From Symbiodinium sp. CCMP2592 (Eukaryota; Sar; Dinophyceae; Suessiales; Symbiodiniaceae), in the NCBI GenBank assembly GCA_905221615.1, contig CAJNDT010006157.1, positions 187,501 through 251,500 of the forward strand: a stretch of DNA of 64,000 bases, written 5' to 3'. The notes beneath the pieces are model-generated. The model did no database searches and was not told the origin of the DNA. It worked only from the letters and a program-made list of their open reading frames with translations. Positions 1 through 11,125 of the stretch are shown here, one piece after another. The stretch's first letter is position 1, and each line of letters starts with the position of its first letter. The translations under genes were made by a program, and so were the position numbers.

Positions 1-709
1 ATCATTGAAGATGTTGCGTGTGTGTGATATAGTCACTAGCGATCCCTCGGTTTGCAGGTGCGTGTTGCATTTATCGCTTCATGAATGACATACGCGATAT
101 TTACTATCTAAGATTGAATTAGGACATAGCTTCTGCACAGTAGATAATTTCGTTTGTTGCTGCAGCGACTAAGCATTCCAGCAGTGAGCATTGGATGTCG
201 ATGAATATTTTCTAACTGCATATTGGCTGCAACAGAAGCAATGACGCATGCATCGTGATCGCCATGCGGATATTGGAAAGCAGGAAAAATACTGGTAGGC
301 AGCAATTCGGGCGGAGGAGAGCAGGTTTAGAACATCAACGATAGCATGAGAGCAGACAAAACGGCTAGAAATATGGGAAGCTGGAACCGGCTTTGATGAA
401 TGCTGCAAAATGACGCGCCCACGCTGTAGACAATGGTAATGAACATGGTAATGAACAGGAGCTAGAGCGGTGTTCATACTGGGGGGTTGTGTTAAGTCGT
501 ACCGCGCTGTGTGAAGTCATACCTTGGCGCGTGGACATGGGGATAAGCATATCCTAGCCCTATCGAGTTAATGAGGCAATATTCGCAAGTAGTCATGAAG
601 ATTTGGCTGGTGGTTGCTTTAGATGGGTTTTAGCGCCTGTTCGTGATCTCGTTCCTAGGTTTCTCGCTGCGTGTAAATCGTGATTTAGATCTCCAACGTT
701 CGAAATCGA

Positions 710-905
710 GCGTCTGCATGGGGAATGGCTGGTTTTGATTTGGTGTTTGCTGCGATGCCACTGATGTGTTTCTTGAGCGGCTGCTTACAGAATCCAGCGT
801 CTGCATGGGGAATGGATGGTTTTGATTTGGTGTTTGCTGCGATGCCACTGATGTGTTTCTTGAGCGGCTGCTTGCAAAATCGAGCGTCTACATGGGAAAT
901 GGGTG
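710..905. repeat. 87-bp tandem repeat, about 2.3 copies
   Basis: The segment starting gcgtctgcatgggg at 710 recurs at 797 and again, slightly changed, at 884, giving a period of exactly 87 bp. Because 87 is a multiple of three, one + strand frame stays open through all copies (725-1051) and encodes a repeated hydrophobic block containing GFDLVFAAMPLMCFLSG. There is no other evidence that it is translated. Confidence 0.9.
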
Positions 906-1611
906 GTTGCCATTGCCACTGCTACGACTGCGACGTCACTGTCACTCCTCCTGCTACCTGCTGCTACTACCACGACTACCACTACTACTACCACCAGCCA
1001 CCCCCCCTTCCAACTACCCCTCCTGCGTTTAGATGGGGTCTAGCAGTGTAATCGTGAAGTTTTGGGCGCATCGGGCACTGGTGCTCCCGGCTGGAAAGCG
1101 GAAATTTTGGGGTGCTGACCAGTCATTCTTTTTTATAAAGAGTCTTAACACAGAGGGGGGTCTCGGTCAGCCTGATCCACGCCGAATACAATCCCTGCCA
1201 CAGCCGCAGCACTGAAATCATGCGCATTCCCGACGTATCTGACTGCTCTTGCTACATGCTTGAAAGCGCGTGCACATGGTGATTAGCGGCCAAACTGGCA
1301 CACTTTTCAATTCTCTGTGACTTAATTTCCTAATAAAGCCTGCGCTTGGTGCTGGAAATCCTAAGTTCAAGAGTTTGCCAGGAATGTGCTAGGAAGCGCG
1401 TGGCCATGCGGAAGGCGATGTGCAGCTATGCTTGTGGTGTGACTTCGAACGCCCTGGTGTGGCTTCACGCGTTCCCGCGTGACCATGCAGTGTCGCGACT
1501 TCACACGCCCTATGGCGACATAAAGCTACCCCTTCTAGGGATTTCAGCTTCCATCCACAACACAGGAACGCACGTGAGCAAATGCATGGCCGAGGTTGGG
1601 TCAAGGGGGGT

Positions 1612-1702
1612 TACCACATACATATGTATATATATGTATATATATATACACACACATACATCCATCCATCCATCCATACATATATACATACATACGTAAG
1701 AA
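1612..1702. repeat. AT-rich microsatellite (TATA / CATC / TACA)
   Basis: Mixed short repeats: alternating TA with scattered G, then CA, then four CATC units, then TACA. It separates unassigned sequence on either side. Confidence 0.95.
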
Positions 1703-2399
1703 GCCATTCCTCGATGAGCTCCACGTTTGTATTGAGCCACAAACGTTACCACACCCTGCCGTGGTACAAGATCATAGAGTCAGCGGTTGTTCCAGTGTCA
1801 AAATAATGCAGCAACAAGCGTGCTTTTTTGTGTGGACTCGGCCGGAGATCTGCTGACACCACGAACAAACAGCGGCTGCGTAACAAGTGATGAATGTCGA
1901 CAGGTAGATGCACAGATGACAGTCCTTGAAACCAAGCGGCCTCCACAGTTTGCCCTGCAAACAGAAAGAGAGACGAGGGAACCCAGTCTACAAGCTCAGC
2001 AAGCCTAAGCAAGCACCTCCAAGCACCGCTGGGCTTGCGCGCCGAGGAGGGGCTCAACACCCGGACCAGCTTCCGTAAAGCAGGGAAGGAGAGAGAAGGA
2101 AGGGATGCCAGCAAGAGAGCAGTCTTGGGCACGCCTCATCCAAGGAACTTTTCGGCAAGGCAGCTGCAGCGCACCAGGGTTTTTCCATGAGGCGCTGGCC
2201 GGGATGCCGGAAACCATGCATGTACGCAGGCTGTCGCGATTCTCGCCACTGTTCGTATGCACGAAGCTCGCTCGCACCGATTATTTGTGTGCACATCTTG
2301 TTCTGGATGTATCGAAGCCACAATGCAGCTGGTGCGATGCAATCAGTCAATGGTGAACTGCTCTTGGAAGCGTGCTTTTCTCTTCACGATGCGGGTTGC

Positions 2400-2620
2400 A
2401 AGTGGACAGCGATCAAGCTGGGTTTCAGCTTATGCTGAGGATGGCCATCCACGTCGTGTACTTGGTATATTCTTTGTTGCAGGAGCCACATGTGAAAGGG
2501 CTCGTGTTCAGCAGGTGATCAAGCCAAGCTGTTAGTCTTTGTGAGTATAGCCGCACTCAACAGAACCTTACTGTCGTGTGCTGCCGGAAGCTTAAGGCAG
2601 CTGAGAACTGTCCAGGATGG
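2400..2620 (+). CDS. Possible 5' exons of the SLC35B-like transporter
   Basis: Two weak candidates sit upstream of the secure transporter exons. Around 2412-2443, after an AG, a frame reads GQRSSWVSAYAED. This resembles, position by position, the SLC35B first-helix signature in which a Q and S precede a W/T-rich turn and an acidic end. At 2551, after another AG, a frame reads ALNRTLLSCAAG, which parallels the family block FLVxxNRxLxxxxAG. Both are in the right order and on the right strand. I have not matched their splice phases to the next exon, so these are suggestions only. Confidence 0.25.
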
Positions 2621-2917
2621 CATGCGTGCATGCCAGGAGTTTCTGTCCAGCCACACTTTTGAAAGCGACCTGTTCAACTTTCCTCTAACGCTCGTCCGGA
2701 GCTAAGTTCAGACAGAAAGACCTTTGTCTTCGGCGGGAGTGCTGTTGGCCCCCCGAGACCACCGTCCAAAGGTTGCTCTGAGCCACTCTGCCGGCGCTTT
2801 GCTTTCACTGGCTGCGCTCTGTGCCAGCGGGCACCAAGTTGTTGCCCCAGGCTCCGAGCGTTCCACGGCATTGCATGGTGCACGTGCGCAGATGCTGGCT
2901 TGACGCTTTGCTTGCAG

Positions 2918-5900
2918 GCATGGTAGGCACACTTCTTCCTGCCACTACAGACTTGGTGGCTACATCCCTCCAGCACGCGGCGCTGTACCTGATGCTGCCT
3001 GATGGCACGCATGTGTGGTGTTGAGAATTGTCCGCATGCCCTGTGGAGTGTGTGCAACTTTCCATGTCTGTTGAGGTTCTTCCCAGCGCAGTCTTTGATG
3101 CTTAGAACGATATTCAGTAGCCGAGCCTGGGGCAGGCAGTGTCGATTTGTTTGAGCTTCCTGTGGTGTGAGCCAAGGATGAAGACGCTCAAAGTGCTTCC
3201 TGTCATGCTCGTTGGGATCCTCTGTCATGCAAAAGATATCCTTCAAAATATTATGATCCACTACTCTCCAGAAGACTCGAGTGTCTTAGCGCGGGCGAGA
3301 AAATATCCTAGAGTAGGAAGCATGGACACAGGTAGCAACTAGAGGAAATGGTTGGATTCAAACCTATGGTATGCTGATGGCATTCTACTGTTGTCCGCTT
3401 TCATACGTCTCTTGATTCTCGTGTCCTGTCTTCCTTTCGATTTTGTCTCCATGTTCTTTGTTTCGATCATGTTTCTGTCTTGCCTTGTACTGAATTTCGG
3501 AGGTTACCTGTCTTACGAGTGAGCAGTGGGTCAGAACCCCAGGGCAGGGTATCCGCTATCCCAACAAGAAGGTCGCTTCGACATGGGCTGTGAAGTCTGA
3601 AGTTTCAGGAGCTGTCTGCAGAACCGAGTCTACAGCCGCCTGGACTACGTGGAAGGCTTTCTGCTGACCTGCTCCTCGGATCGATGAACATGGGAGAACC
3701 AGATTCCACAGGCCCTCGGTTTCATGTACCTGTCAAGCTAAGCCTTCAGGATGCGCGTTCGCAGCACGCCTTACCGCCTTGGTTCAAGTCAGGTACATGA
3801 GCATTCTGAGTCCGGGACTTTACGAACCTTTGAGCACAGGCTGCCCGATGTCCACGGCTTAGCTTCATGCCCCTCACCCTGAATCCGACTCCCACAACCC
3901 GATGCCTAAACTCTGAAGGCTAAATGAAACTCAGACCCCGGCCCCAGACCGGTGCAACTCAGACCTGCCATGGAGCCTTCTGCTCGTGATGCTCAGCCGC
4001 TACCATTGCGAGCGCGTGGTTTGGAGAATGAGAATGGTGCTAACCACTGCAGCCAGACTTTGTGCAGATTCAAGGCTTTTTGTTCTATGTCAACTTTCTC
4101 CTTAGGCGCTATCAGAGTTAGAGGCATTTGCTACAACAAGTGTGCCGCAGTCCCACGCAGCCCCGGATTGTGGGGTGGCGTTATCAGCATGTGTGCTACC
4201 TGCTTAGTTGTTTTGCATAGTAAAGCCCCCCTTCTACGTTTAGTTGTTCGGTGATTGCAGTATGGTGGACGCTGATTGCCCTGATCCAAGGCTTCTTGAA
4301 CGTAGTTATTCAGGCTTTTTGGAACCTGCAGTCCTTCCGAAGACGAGTCCTCCATGGGTCCGAGAATGATTTTACCGGATCCACTGCTCAGAACCGAGTC
4401 GGAGCAACTGTTTACTGCGCTTTGAAAAGCGTGTTCCAGGAGTTTCAGTTTTCAGATGCAGACACGCTTCCTCCTGACTGCTTGCGGCGTGCCCTCTCCA
4501 GTGTGTATGATGCCCAGGGACGATTCAAAATAGGTGACATGGAAGATGCAACTGAGACGATAGAAACAATTCTCGGTTGTCTTCACGCATGCAACGTGTC
4601 GCACGGTCCCGCTTGCTGCCCGTTGCAGTCACAAGCCGAGTTTGTCGAAGAGGCGAGTGACTTTGGTTGTCACCCGATGTGCCTCGCCCATGAAGTGTTC
4701 GGGATTGAGTATGTTGATGTCACTCGTTGCACATTTTGCGGGGCCACGAGGGAACCATCAGTCTCAGGCGCCTACTTGTACAGAGCTTATGTTACAGAGC
4801 TGATTGACTGTCAAAGCCGAACTCCTGCGGAGCAGCAGGTTGTCGCAGATCGACAGAGCCTTTTCCAGGACATGGTGCTACAACTGACATCGAAGCTGGC
4901 AGGGCAGCATCCAGCCACCTTGCAGGAGGTTCTGAGAAAGCTTTGTCAGAGGGATGCTGAAGGGAAGTGCGTAGAGTGTAATTCGCGCAAGACTTTGGTT
5001 ACCGAGCGTTGGCTTACGAAACAACCGAAGACGTTCATTCTGTCGTTGATTTGGCCGACATCCACACCTGGACGCGAAGCCTTGTGGTTGGTGCTGGCAA
5101 TGATCCAGCCACAGCTGCATATGGACCAGATATTCCAGACAAACCCTCATTCTGACCAACCTTACGCGGGACCTTGCTCCTCCAAAGCATCCCGGGTCGA
5201 ACTGGGCGATGCATATTGCTTTCATGGGATGATTTGCTACTTTGGCATGCACTACGTGGCACTTTTCTGGTGTCCCGCGAGGAAGCGCTGGATCTTATTT
5301 GATGACACGAGTGTGCGTGAGAAGGCAGACTGGAACTCAGTTACCAAAGTGATGATGGCCGGCCAATACCTTCCCACCTTGCTCTTCTACGAGCATGTGT
5401 CAGAGGATGCCGTACTGGCAGACTCTCTCGAGGAACTCACCCGTCAAGTTAGCGAACTAGAGCAGCAGCCTTCATGTGCCGCGATGTAGAAAAGATCGTA
5501 ACCTCCTCCTGTGCGGGGTTGCATGACTCTAGCTAGAGGTGGGAGATGGTCCGTCATCCAATTTTGCTGGGGTGTGATGTTCGAAATTCGAAGAGAGCTG
5601 TCCGCAGATCCAGGGACTCACATCTGACATTGTCACCTGCTTGCACAAGGCTTTGTGGCGTTCTTTGTGTGGGACTTTCAGATCCACGAAGCGGAAGAGG
5701 TTGAAAAGAAGATGTCAATGGCTGGCATTTTTATGATGGTTGGTTACCTGACCGTGGACTCTTTTACCAGCAACTTTCAGGACGGCATGTCAATCATGCT
5801 ATTACTTGCATCCGGAAGCTACAGAGTTAGAAGTGGCAGAAAGCCGGCCTTAGTAGTTTGGCTTCTGTTAGTCTCAGAGAGAGGAAGACCGGCTTGCAGG

Positions 5901-6237
5901 ATCACATATACCAGACGACTGGACTTGAGCCTGGCCACATGCTTCTGGGAATGGACGCCGAGCTTTATAGAGACAGAACCAGCAACAGCAATACCGACTG
6001 CAGCAGACGTGGTTGTACTATAGCACTGTAGCAGTAGCACCACCACCACTCCCCCTGCCACTACTTCTAGCACTTGCTACTACGACTACTACGACGACGG
6101 CAACGACGACGACGACTACTACTGCTGCCACCACGACAACGACAGCAACGACAGCGACAACAGCGACAATAGCAACAATAGCTGCTACTACTACTACTAC
6201 TACTACTACTGCGACGACGACCACGACGACGACGACG

Positions 6238-6275
<38 letters not shown>

Positions 6276-6505
6276 CTACTCACTTGCACTACTCAGTCCT
6301 CGCTACTCACTACTCACTACGACTCACTACCCACTACTCACTGCGCACTACTGACTATTCACTACCACTAGCACTACCACTAGGACTGCCACTACCACGC
6401 ACGACCACGACAACCACCACCACCAACCAACCACCCACCACCACCACCACCACCACCACCACCACCACCACCACCACCACCACCACCACCACCACCACCA
6501 CCACC

Positions 6506-6550
<45 letters not shown>

Positions 6551-6593
6551 GCGACCGCGACCGCGACCGCGACCGCGACCGCGACCGCGACCC

Positions 6594-6643
<50 letters not shown>

Positions 6644-9600
6644 TCCACGTCCACGTCCACGTCCACTACCACTACCACTACCACTACCACTACCACTACC
6701 ACTACCACTGATTGCCATCGTCATCATCATTGTCACTTCCACCTTACCATCTTCACCGTCGTCACCATCATTTCCTCATCCTCACTTCCGTTATAGTTGA
6801 TCTAAATCTTCGTCTTCACCCCTACTATCATTATTATGATCGTCATCGCCATCATTGCCACCATCGCTACCATCCCCATCACCCTGCAAGTAGTGATTCA
6901 GCCTTCAGTCGGAAACCTGAGCGTCGGAGCGGCAGAGGGAGTGAAAGGGCTTCAGCCTCCGCACCGGGTGTCTCAGACTCAGAGACTGAGGAGTCGATCT
7001 CGGGAGTAATGGCCTGGATACTGACGATCGTCTCCGGTGAACTTCCTGTCGCCTTTCAGCCAGCTGGTGAAATATCGGCTGAAGTGCTTCAGCTTTCGGT
7101 TTGATGTTACAGTGGGGCCAGCAGCCCAGGTATCGTATCTAAAGATCTTCTCGCAACAGATAGCTGGTTCAAATCACCGCATTAGCCATTGATTACACAT
7201 GCGACAGAGCTTCATCCAGCCAGGAAGCCACCCAACTAGATGAGCAACCCCGCTAGGTGAGCTACCTGCATGACACAGCATTGAGCAGGTTCATCCGCTC
7301 GCATCCAGAGATAACTTTCTTTCTCACGCTCTTCGGCTGCAATCCTGTTCAGCTGTGGCCCCTCCTTAGACTTTTCGCCACACTACTGTACTGCCAAACC
7401 TGGCTTCCTGCTTCGGTCTGAGTGGCAGCTTGTGATCATGGTCGCATGCTTTGAAGTTGACCTCTGCATGAGATGAGCGAAAGAGTAAAAGACGTAGTAG
7501 GCTATGAGCAGGCTCAGTTGCTTCATTGCGTGAAGCCCAGGATGTCCTCCCGTGAGGTTTAGATCGCTCGAGGGTCTATACAAAGCTATAAGCTTGTTGA
7601 AGACAATGTTGAGGTAGTGTTGAGGTGTATCAAGATCTTACAGGCTTCAGAAAAGACATTTGAAGACACATAAAGCCAATATTAAGGTTGATAAGACTTG
7701 TATTGCAACATGAAGGTAAATGACAAGATATATCAACATTCTATGTAAGCCGTCTTTGACACAAATAATGACAACAAGTACAGACAAATGCAGGCAACTA
7801 AAAGCACGCAGCGGCAAATGAAGGAAACTAGAACACAGCAAAAACAAACTACGACACAAACAAAGTCAACCTCGAAGACAGTAATACTGCAGCTTGGTGT
7901 GATGTTGCGAGGCCAGAGTTCGTTGACCTGTCTAAGTCTACTATTGCTGCGAGCTCCCTTCACCATGCTCGTCTCAGGATCTTTGCTATGGCAGCTGCTG
8001 TTGGTGCCTTCAGCTGTGTGCTGACTGTTCGACTGTGGCTTGTCCATGAAGGAAACCAGAGCTTGTGGAAATGTGCCTGGGGCCACTGGGATCGACTGTT
8101 TGTAAGAGATTGCACTATGAGAACCCAGCTCTCCGAGCAATTCGGTCTAGTGCCGGCCAGATGTGCCAGCTTTGGTAAACCAGACAGAAGTCCATGGAGA
8201 GGCTGGTTCAGGCCGGGTGGGTGAGACGGGCAAAGCAAGCCGACAGGATGGAGCATCAGGATTCCAGGGAACCACCCAGTTTCGCGCAGCCTCAAGAATC
8301 GGGACAGACGGCACGAGCTGTCGTGCCCTTAGTTTGAAAGAGTCCTCTTCGATCAGCAGAAAGCATCTTGATGTGTGAAATCGGCTTGTTTCTACTTGCA
8401 AGCTCCGCATCGAGTCCAATCAAGTCTTTCAATGCTTTTAGAAGCCAAGGTTTGGGCCAGCGGTGTTTACTCTTATCATGACATCCCGTGCCATCATGAG
8501 CCTGTTGCTGTCGGTGCCTGTGCTGCCTTGTCTGGCTTTCATTCTGGTTTCTCGTAGGAGACTTCTTAGGGGGTTGTTAGCCTAAGAGCTACAGTGGACT
8601 GGACGAATGCCTTCAAGCGTAGCAGGTTGCTGACCATGCTTGAAGTCAGGTGTGCGAGGAAGACTGGTGGGGAGAGCGTTCTTTGGATACTGTAAGATGG
8701 TCTCCCTGTTTCCTGGTCTGAAGCAGGTTCAATGCTAAACCGGGCTGTTGGAAGGATTGTCTTTCAGGGAAGCTTCTGACTGCGTCCTCGTGTCAATGGG
8801 CTACTGACAGCGATGTCAGGTGATTTGCTTCCAGCACGAGGTGGCTTGGGCTGCTTGGCGCGAACGGTAAGTAAGGCATGCTTCAATTAAGCCGATCTAG
8901 CAATGCATCCATTCCTCCAATCCTAGGAAGAGTGCCTATGCCTCATCGTTGTGTCGCTGGTCATGCTGATCTCCTCAACACGTCGAGTATCGGTGGCAGC
9001 CTCGGTCCTCAGTACACTCAAAAGAGCGCCGACACAGCCTCCTCCCGACGATGGAGTTGACAGTGGGGACAAATCTGGACGTGTTGAGGAGATCAATTCT
9101 TTGCCAGCTCTTTCCAAGGCGCAGCTTCGCCAGCTGGACCTGTCCAAGCACGGTGAAAGTCGCCTTTCACTGACGGGCGGCCAAAGTAATTAAATTCCCT
9201 TAGCTTTGTGCCCTTGACAGCTTGGCTTATGGCATGTTGGCACTCTTTTTAAACTGCTGGTGCAGCCTGAACAATTCGAGAGGCTCAGTGCATGTGCTTT
9301 GCTCACGGTGAGCAGGAAAGTTTCGGCAGTTTGTTTGTCAGTGATAGACTGTAACTCCTGCCGCAAGACACCGGGACTCTGTGCCTGAAGTAGGGCATCT
9401 GAGGCAGCTCCTGCCTTTGCTTGGAGGTGTCAAAACGGCCAGCAACGTGTCATTGGTGTTGAGGCCAAGTGTCATGTGGTGTTGAGGCCAATCTGGATGT
9501 ATGTCTGTATGTGTTGAGCTTGTGAGATTGCAGGTTATTTAGTTTAGGCTTAAGGCTGTGCGCACACATCTAGTCGAGGAGCTTGAGATACGACAGCTTT

Positions 9601-11125
9601 GCGATCCGAGTTCTTTCCGGCTTTGGGGGTTGGGGAAGATAACGCCGACACATGGGCTAAGCAAGCGCTTCCCACATTTCGCAGTGGCAACCCGGCAGAT
9701 GGGCAAACAGCAGCAACCTTGTCGGAGAAAGCAAATTGGTGGTATCATGACCTCTTTAACTTGTATAGTGTCGGGTGGAAGTCGGGGCCTGCTTCATCTT
9801 CCTGTCTTGATGTTTTGTTTTTCAGACCGATCAATAGCGCTGGAGGGTTCGGCTGACGCTATTGTCGGGCGCGATTGCCGAAGCGGGCACTATACGAAAA
9901 AGGCTGTAGGTACAGCTATGCTGCTTATTCAGTATTCATTGTACTTGTATGCAGAGGAGCAACGGGTGTTGCAGAGAAAGTCTAGATGGGCGACTTGGTC
10001 GAATCTTGACAATGGCACGGGTCACAAGGGTGGGCCGGCGCCTGCTATCTGAGCAGGGCGCATGATTCCACGGGTACAGTAGTGTCGTGAACGGCAGCCG
10101 ATTTTTTTCAACGACAGCCAGCTGAACCGCGAAACCATCTCTGCTGTTCTCCGGCTCTCAGCCCTCAACCCGCCTCCTCGCCGCCACACGAGCAACCTCG
10201 AGGACGCTATGCAAAGCCGGATCGAGATCTTTGCACACGTGCTATGGACAAGCTAGTCGTCATGCATGTGCTTGACGAATTCCGGGAATCTCATTCCGAT
10301 CGTTCATCAGGTGTGCTTTTGGATGGCAACCAGGTCACAAGAGTCACAAGAGAAAGTCTGTCCATATGGATCATGAAAATACAGAAAAATCTCGCACCTT
10401 CATCGGTGCGCTCATCACAGCGGCATCATGATATTACGGATAAGAAGGAAACTGAAGCTGTTTGAAGCAAGCTGTTCTGATTTGTTATTCGTGCTGCCCT
10501 CATGGGTAGACTCGGCTAGATGGATTGAAAGGATGTCTTGTGCCGAAGCCACATCCGTGCGAAGGATCGATGCCATTCTGTTGCCCGCGCCGGGCTGGAG
10601 CAACAGCGGCAACGTACCACGACAGCAAGAATCTGATTTGGGGTGCCGCTTAGCCGGTCTTCAACTGTGCAATTGCCTGCGTGTGAGACCGGTGTTTCCA
10701 CAGAAACGGTGCAGGGCGGGAGTGGACGGCCTCGAGTGCCGTCTATGTCTCGGAGACCGCCTCAGTCTTTGCGAGTAACTGCGCCTTCGATCATATCGTT
10801 GCAGACTCTTTTGCTGCCGCAAACAAGACTGGGCTAAGGCCAGGGAGAAGAAGGTGAACTTATTGCACCTTGCAGGCCCAACTGTAAGCGCGTACAATGA
10901 CAGCTTCTGGGCCGGTTTTGGGCCAGGGTTCAGTTGGCAAGGATCAACAGTCTTACGGCATCTGCAGACTGCAGACGCTGAAGGGCACGTGGCACTGTGG
11001 CGTTGATTGATAGTCTTCTTCATATTCCGGTCAGATCTTACGATGGGCCACGACATCCCATCAAGAGTGAGTTGGTCTTTGAACTTTGGTCATTACATGT
11101 CATGATGCTGAGTGGTATTTGTAAT
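2918..11125 (+). CDS. SLC35B2-like nucleotide-sulfate (PAPS) or nucleotide-sugar transporter, core exons
   Basis: Multi-pass Golgi/ER antiporter family that moves PAPS or nucleotide sugars into the secretory lumen. Exons read: about 2918-2993 (TDLVATSLQHAALYLM), 3076-3096 (FFPAQSL), 3177-3215 (MKTLKVLPVMLVG), 3609-3670 (NRVYSRLDYVEGFLLT), 5650-5780 (FVAFFVWDFQ, then GYLTVDSFTSNFQ) and, less sure, 11066-11125 (SELVFELWSLHVMML). Joined, they follow the human SLC35B2 order without extra or missing residues: WCQYEAL, FPTQ, KVIPVML, Y..WEY, then D.FTSNWQD and the MMFG helix. Donors are GC (2994), GA (3097), GA (3216), GC (3671), GA (5781) and GC (11126); every acceptor is AG. The intron 3671-5649 contains a complete deubiquitinase gene. 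The last third of the transporter, with its RQ and H motifs, was not found. The substrate is an inference from family resemblance. Confidence 0.72.
3970..5489 (+). CDS. USP53/USP54-like ubiquitin carboxyl-terminal hydrolase
   Basis: Cysteine protease family C19, which removes ubiquitin from proteins. Two exons, 3970-4048 and 4291-5489, give 425 residues. The ATG at 3970 is followed by G, and an in-frame stop lies at 3925. Exon 1 ends in the catalytic Cys box GLENENGANH|C; Cys27 is split as T|GC across a 242-base GC-AG intron. Exon 2 continues FLNVVIQAFWNLQSFRR, like FLNSAVQVLWQLDIFRR of USP53/54. Further matches are CALKSVFQEFQFSDADTLP, a zinc pair CTFC/CVEC (about Cys173/176 and 253/256), and the His box YFGMHYVALFW (His347) followed by RKRWILFDD. 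Cys, His and the FDD acid are all present, so activity is plausible. The protein is little more than the catalytic domain. It lies wholly inside an intron of the transporter gene, on the same strand. Without the intron, exon 2 would read Gly instead of Cys. Confidence 0.9.
5785..6009. other. Intron-like sequence of the transporter
   Basis: This follows the exon ending at 5780. Frames here are open but match nothing. It leads directly into the triplet repeat, and I read it as part of the 5.3-kb intron. Confidence 0.4.
6010..6716. repeat. Large compound triplet/hexamer microsatellite (TAC, GAC, CAC)
   Basis: About 700 bases of TAC/GAC, then CAC, then CGACCA and CGACCG, then CGTCCA and CTACCA units. 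It creates long false open frames (poly-Thr, poly-Val, Gly-Arg) on both strands, and none of these should be taken as genes. It probably lies in the transporter intron 5781-11065. Confidence 0.97.
6717..11065. other. Unassigned, probably intronic
   Basis: No family recognised. An open + frame at 6890-7101 encodes a Ser/Glu-rich peptide ending in a stop. A + frame at 9599-9853 has protein-like composition (NPADGQTAATLSEKANWWYH) but no known domain. An inverted repeat lies at 8968-9094. If the exon at 11066 belongs to the transporter, all of this is one intron. If not, independent genes may be here. Confidence 0.35.
8968..9094. repeat. 15-bp perfect inverted repeat with 97-base spacer
   Basis: gatctcctcaacacg at 8968-8982 is the exact reverse complement of cgtgttgaggagatc at 9080-9094. 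Transcribed RNA could fold into a stem with a long loop. A + frame (8951-9190) is open across it, so it could also be chance within coding sequence. Confidence 0.85.

Larger units (their letters stand above)
1..2390. other. No gene recognised
   Basis: This stretch holds an 87-bp tandem repeat and an AT-rich microsatellite, listed separately. The remaining open frames are short, overlap on both strands and match no family I know. Nearly everything from 2.9 kb onward that I can name reads on the + strand, so unseen 5' exons of the transporter gene could lie here. Confidence 0.5.

Noticed and set aside
2674-3261. 195-codon minus-strand frame
   Set aside because: It overlaps transporter exons on the + strand that match family motifs in order. 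One frame of this length is expected by chance in the window.
6284-6796. Poly-Thr (+) and poly-Val/Gly-Arg (-) frames
   Set aside because: Artefacts of CAC/GAC/CGACCG repeats.
7130-7185. tRNA-like TTCAAATC sequence
   Set aside because: The T-arm stem does not pair and no anticodon arm or acceptor stem is present.
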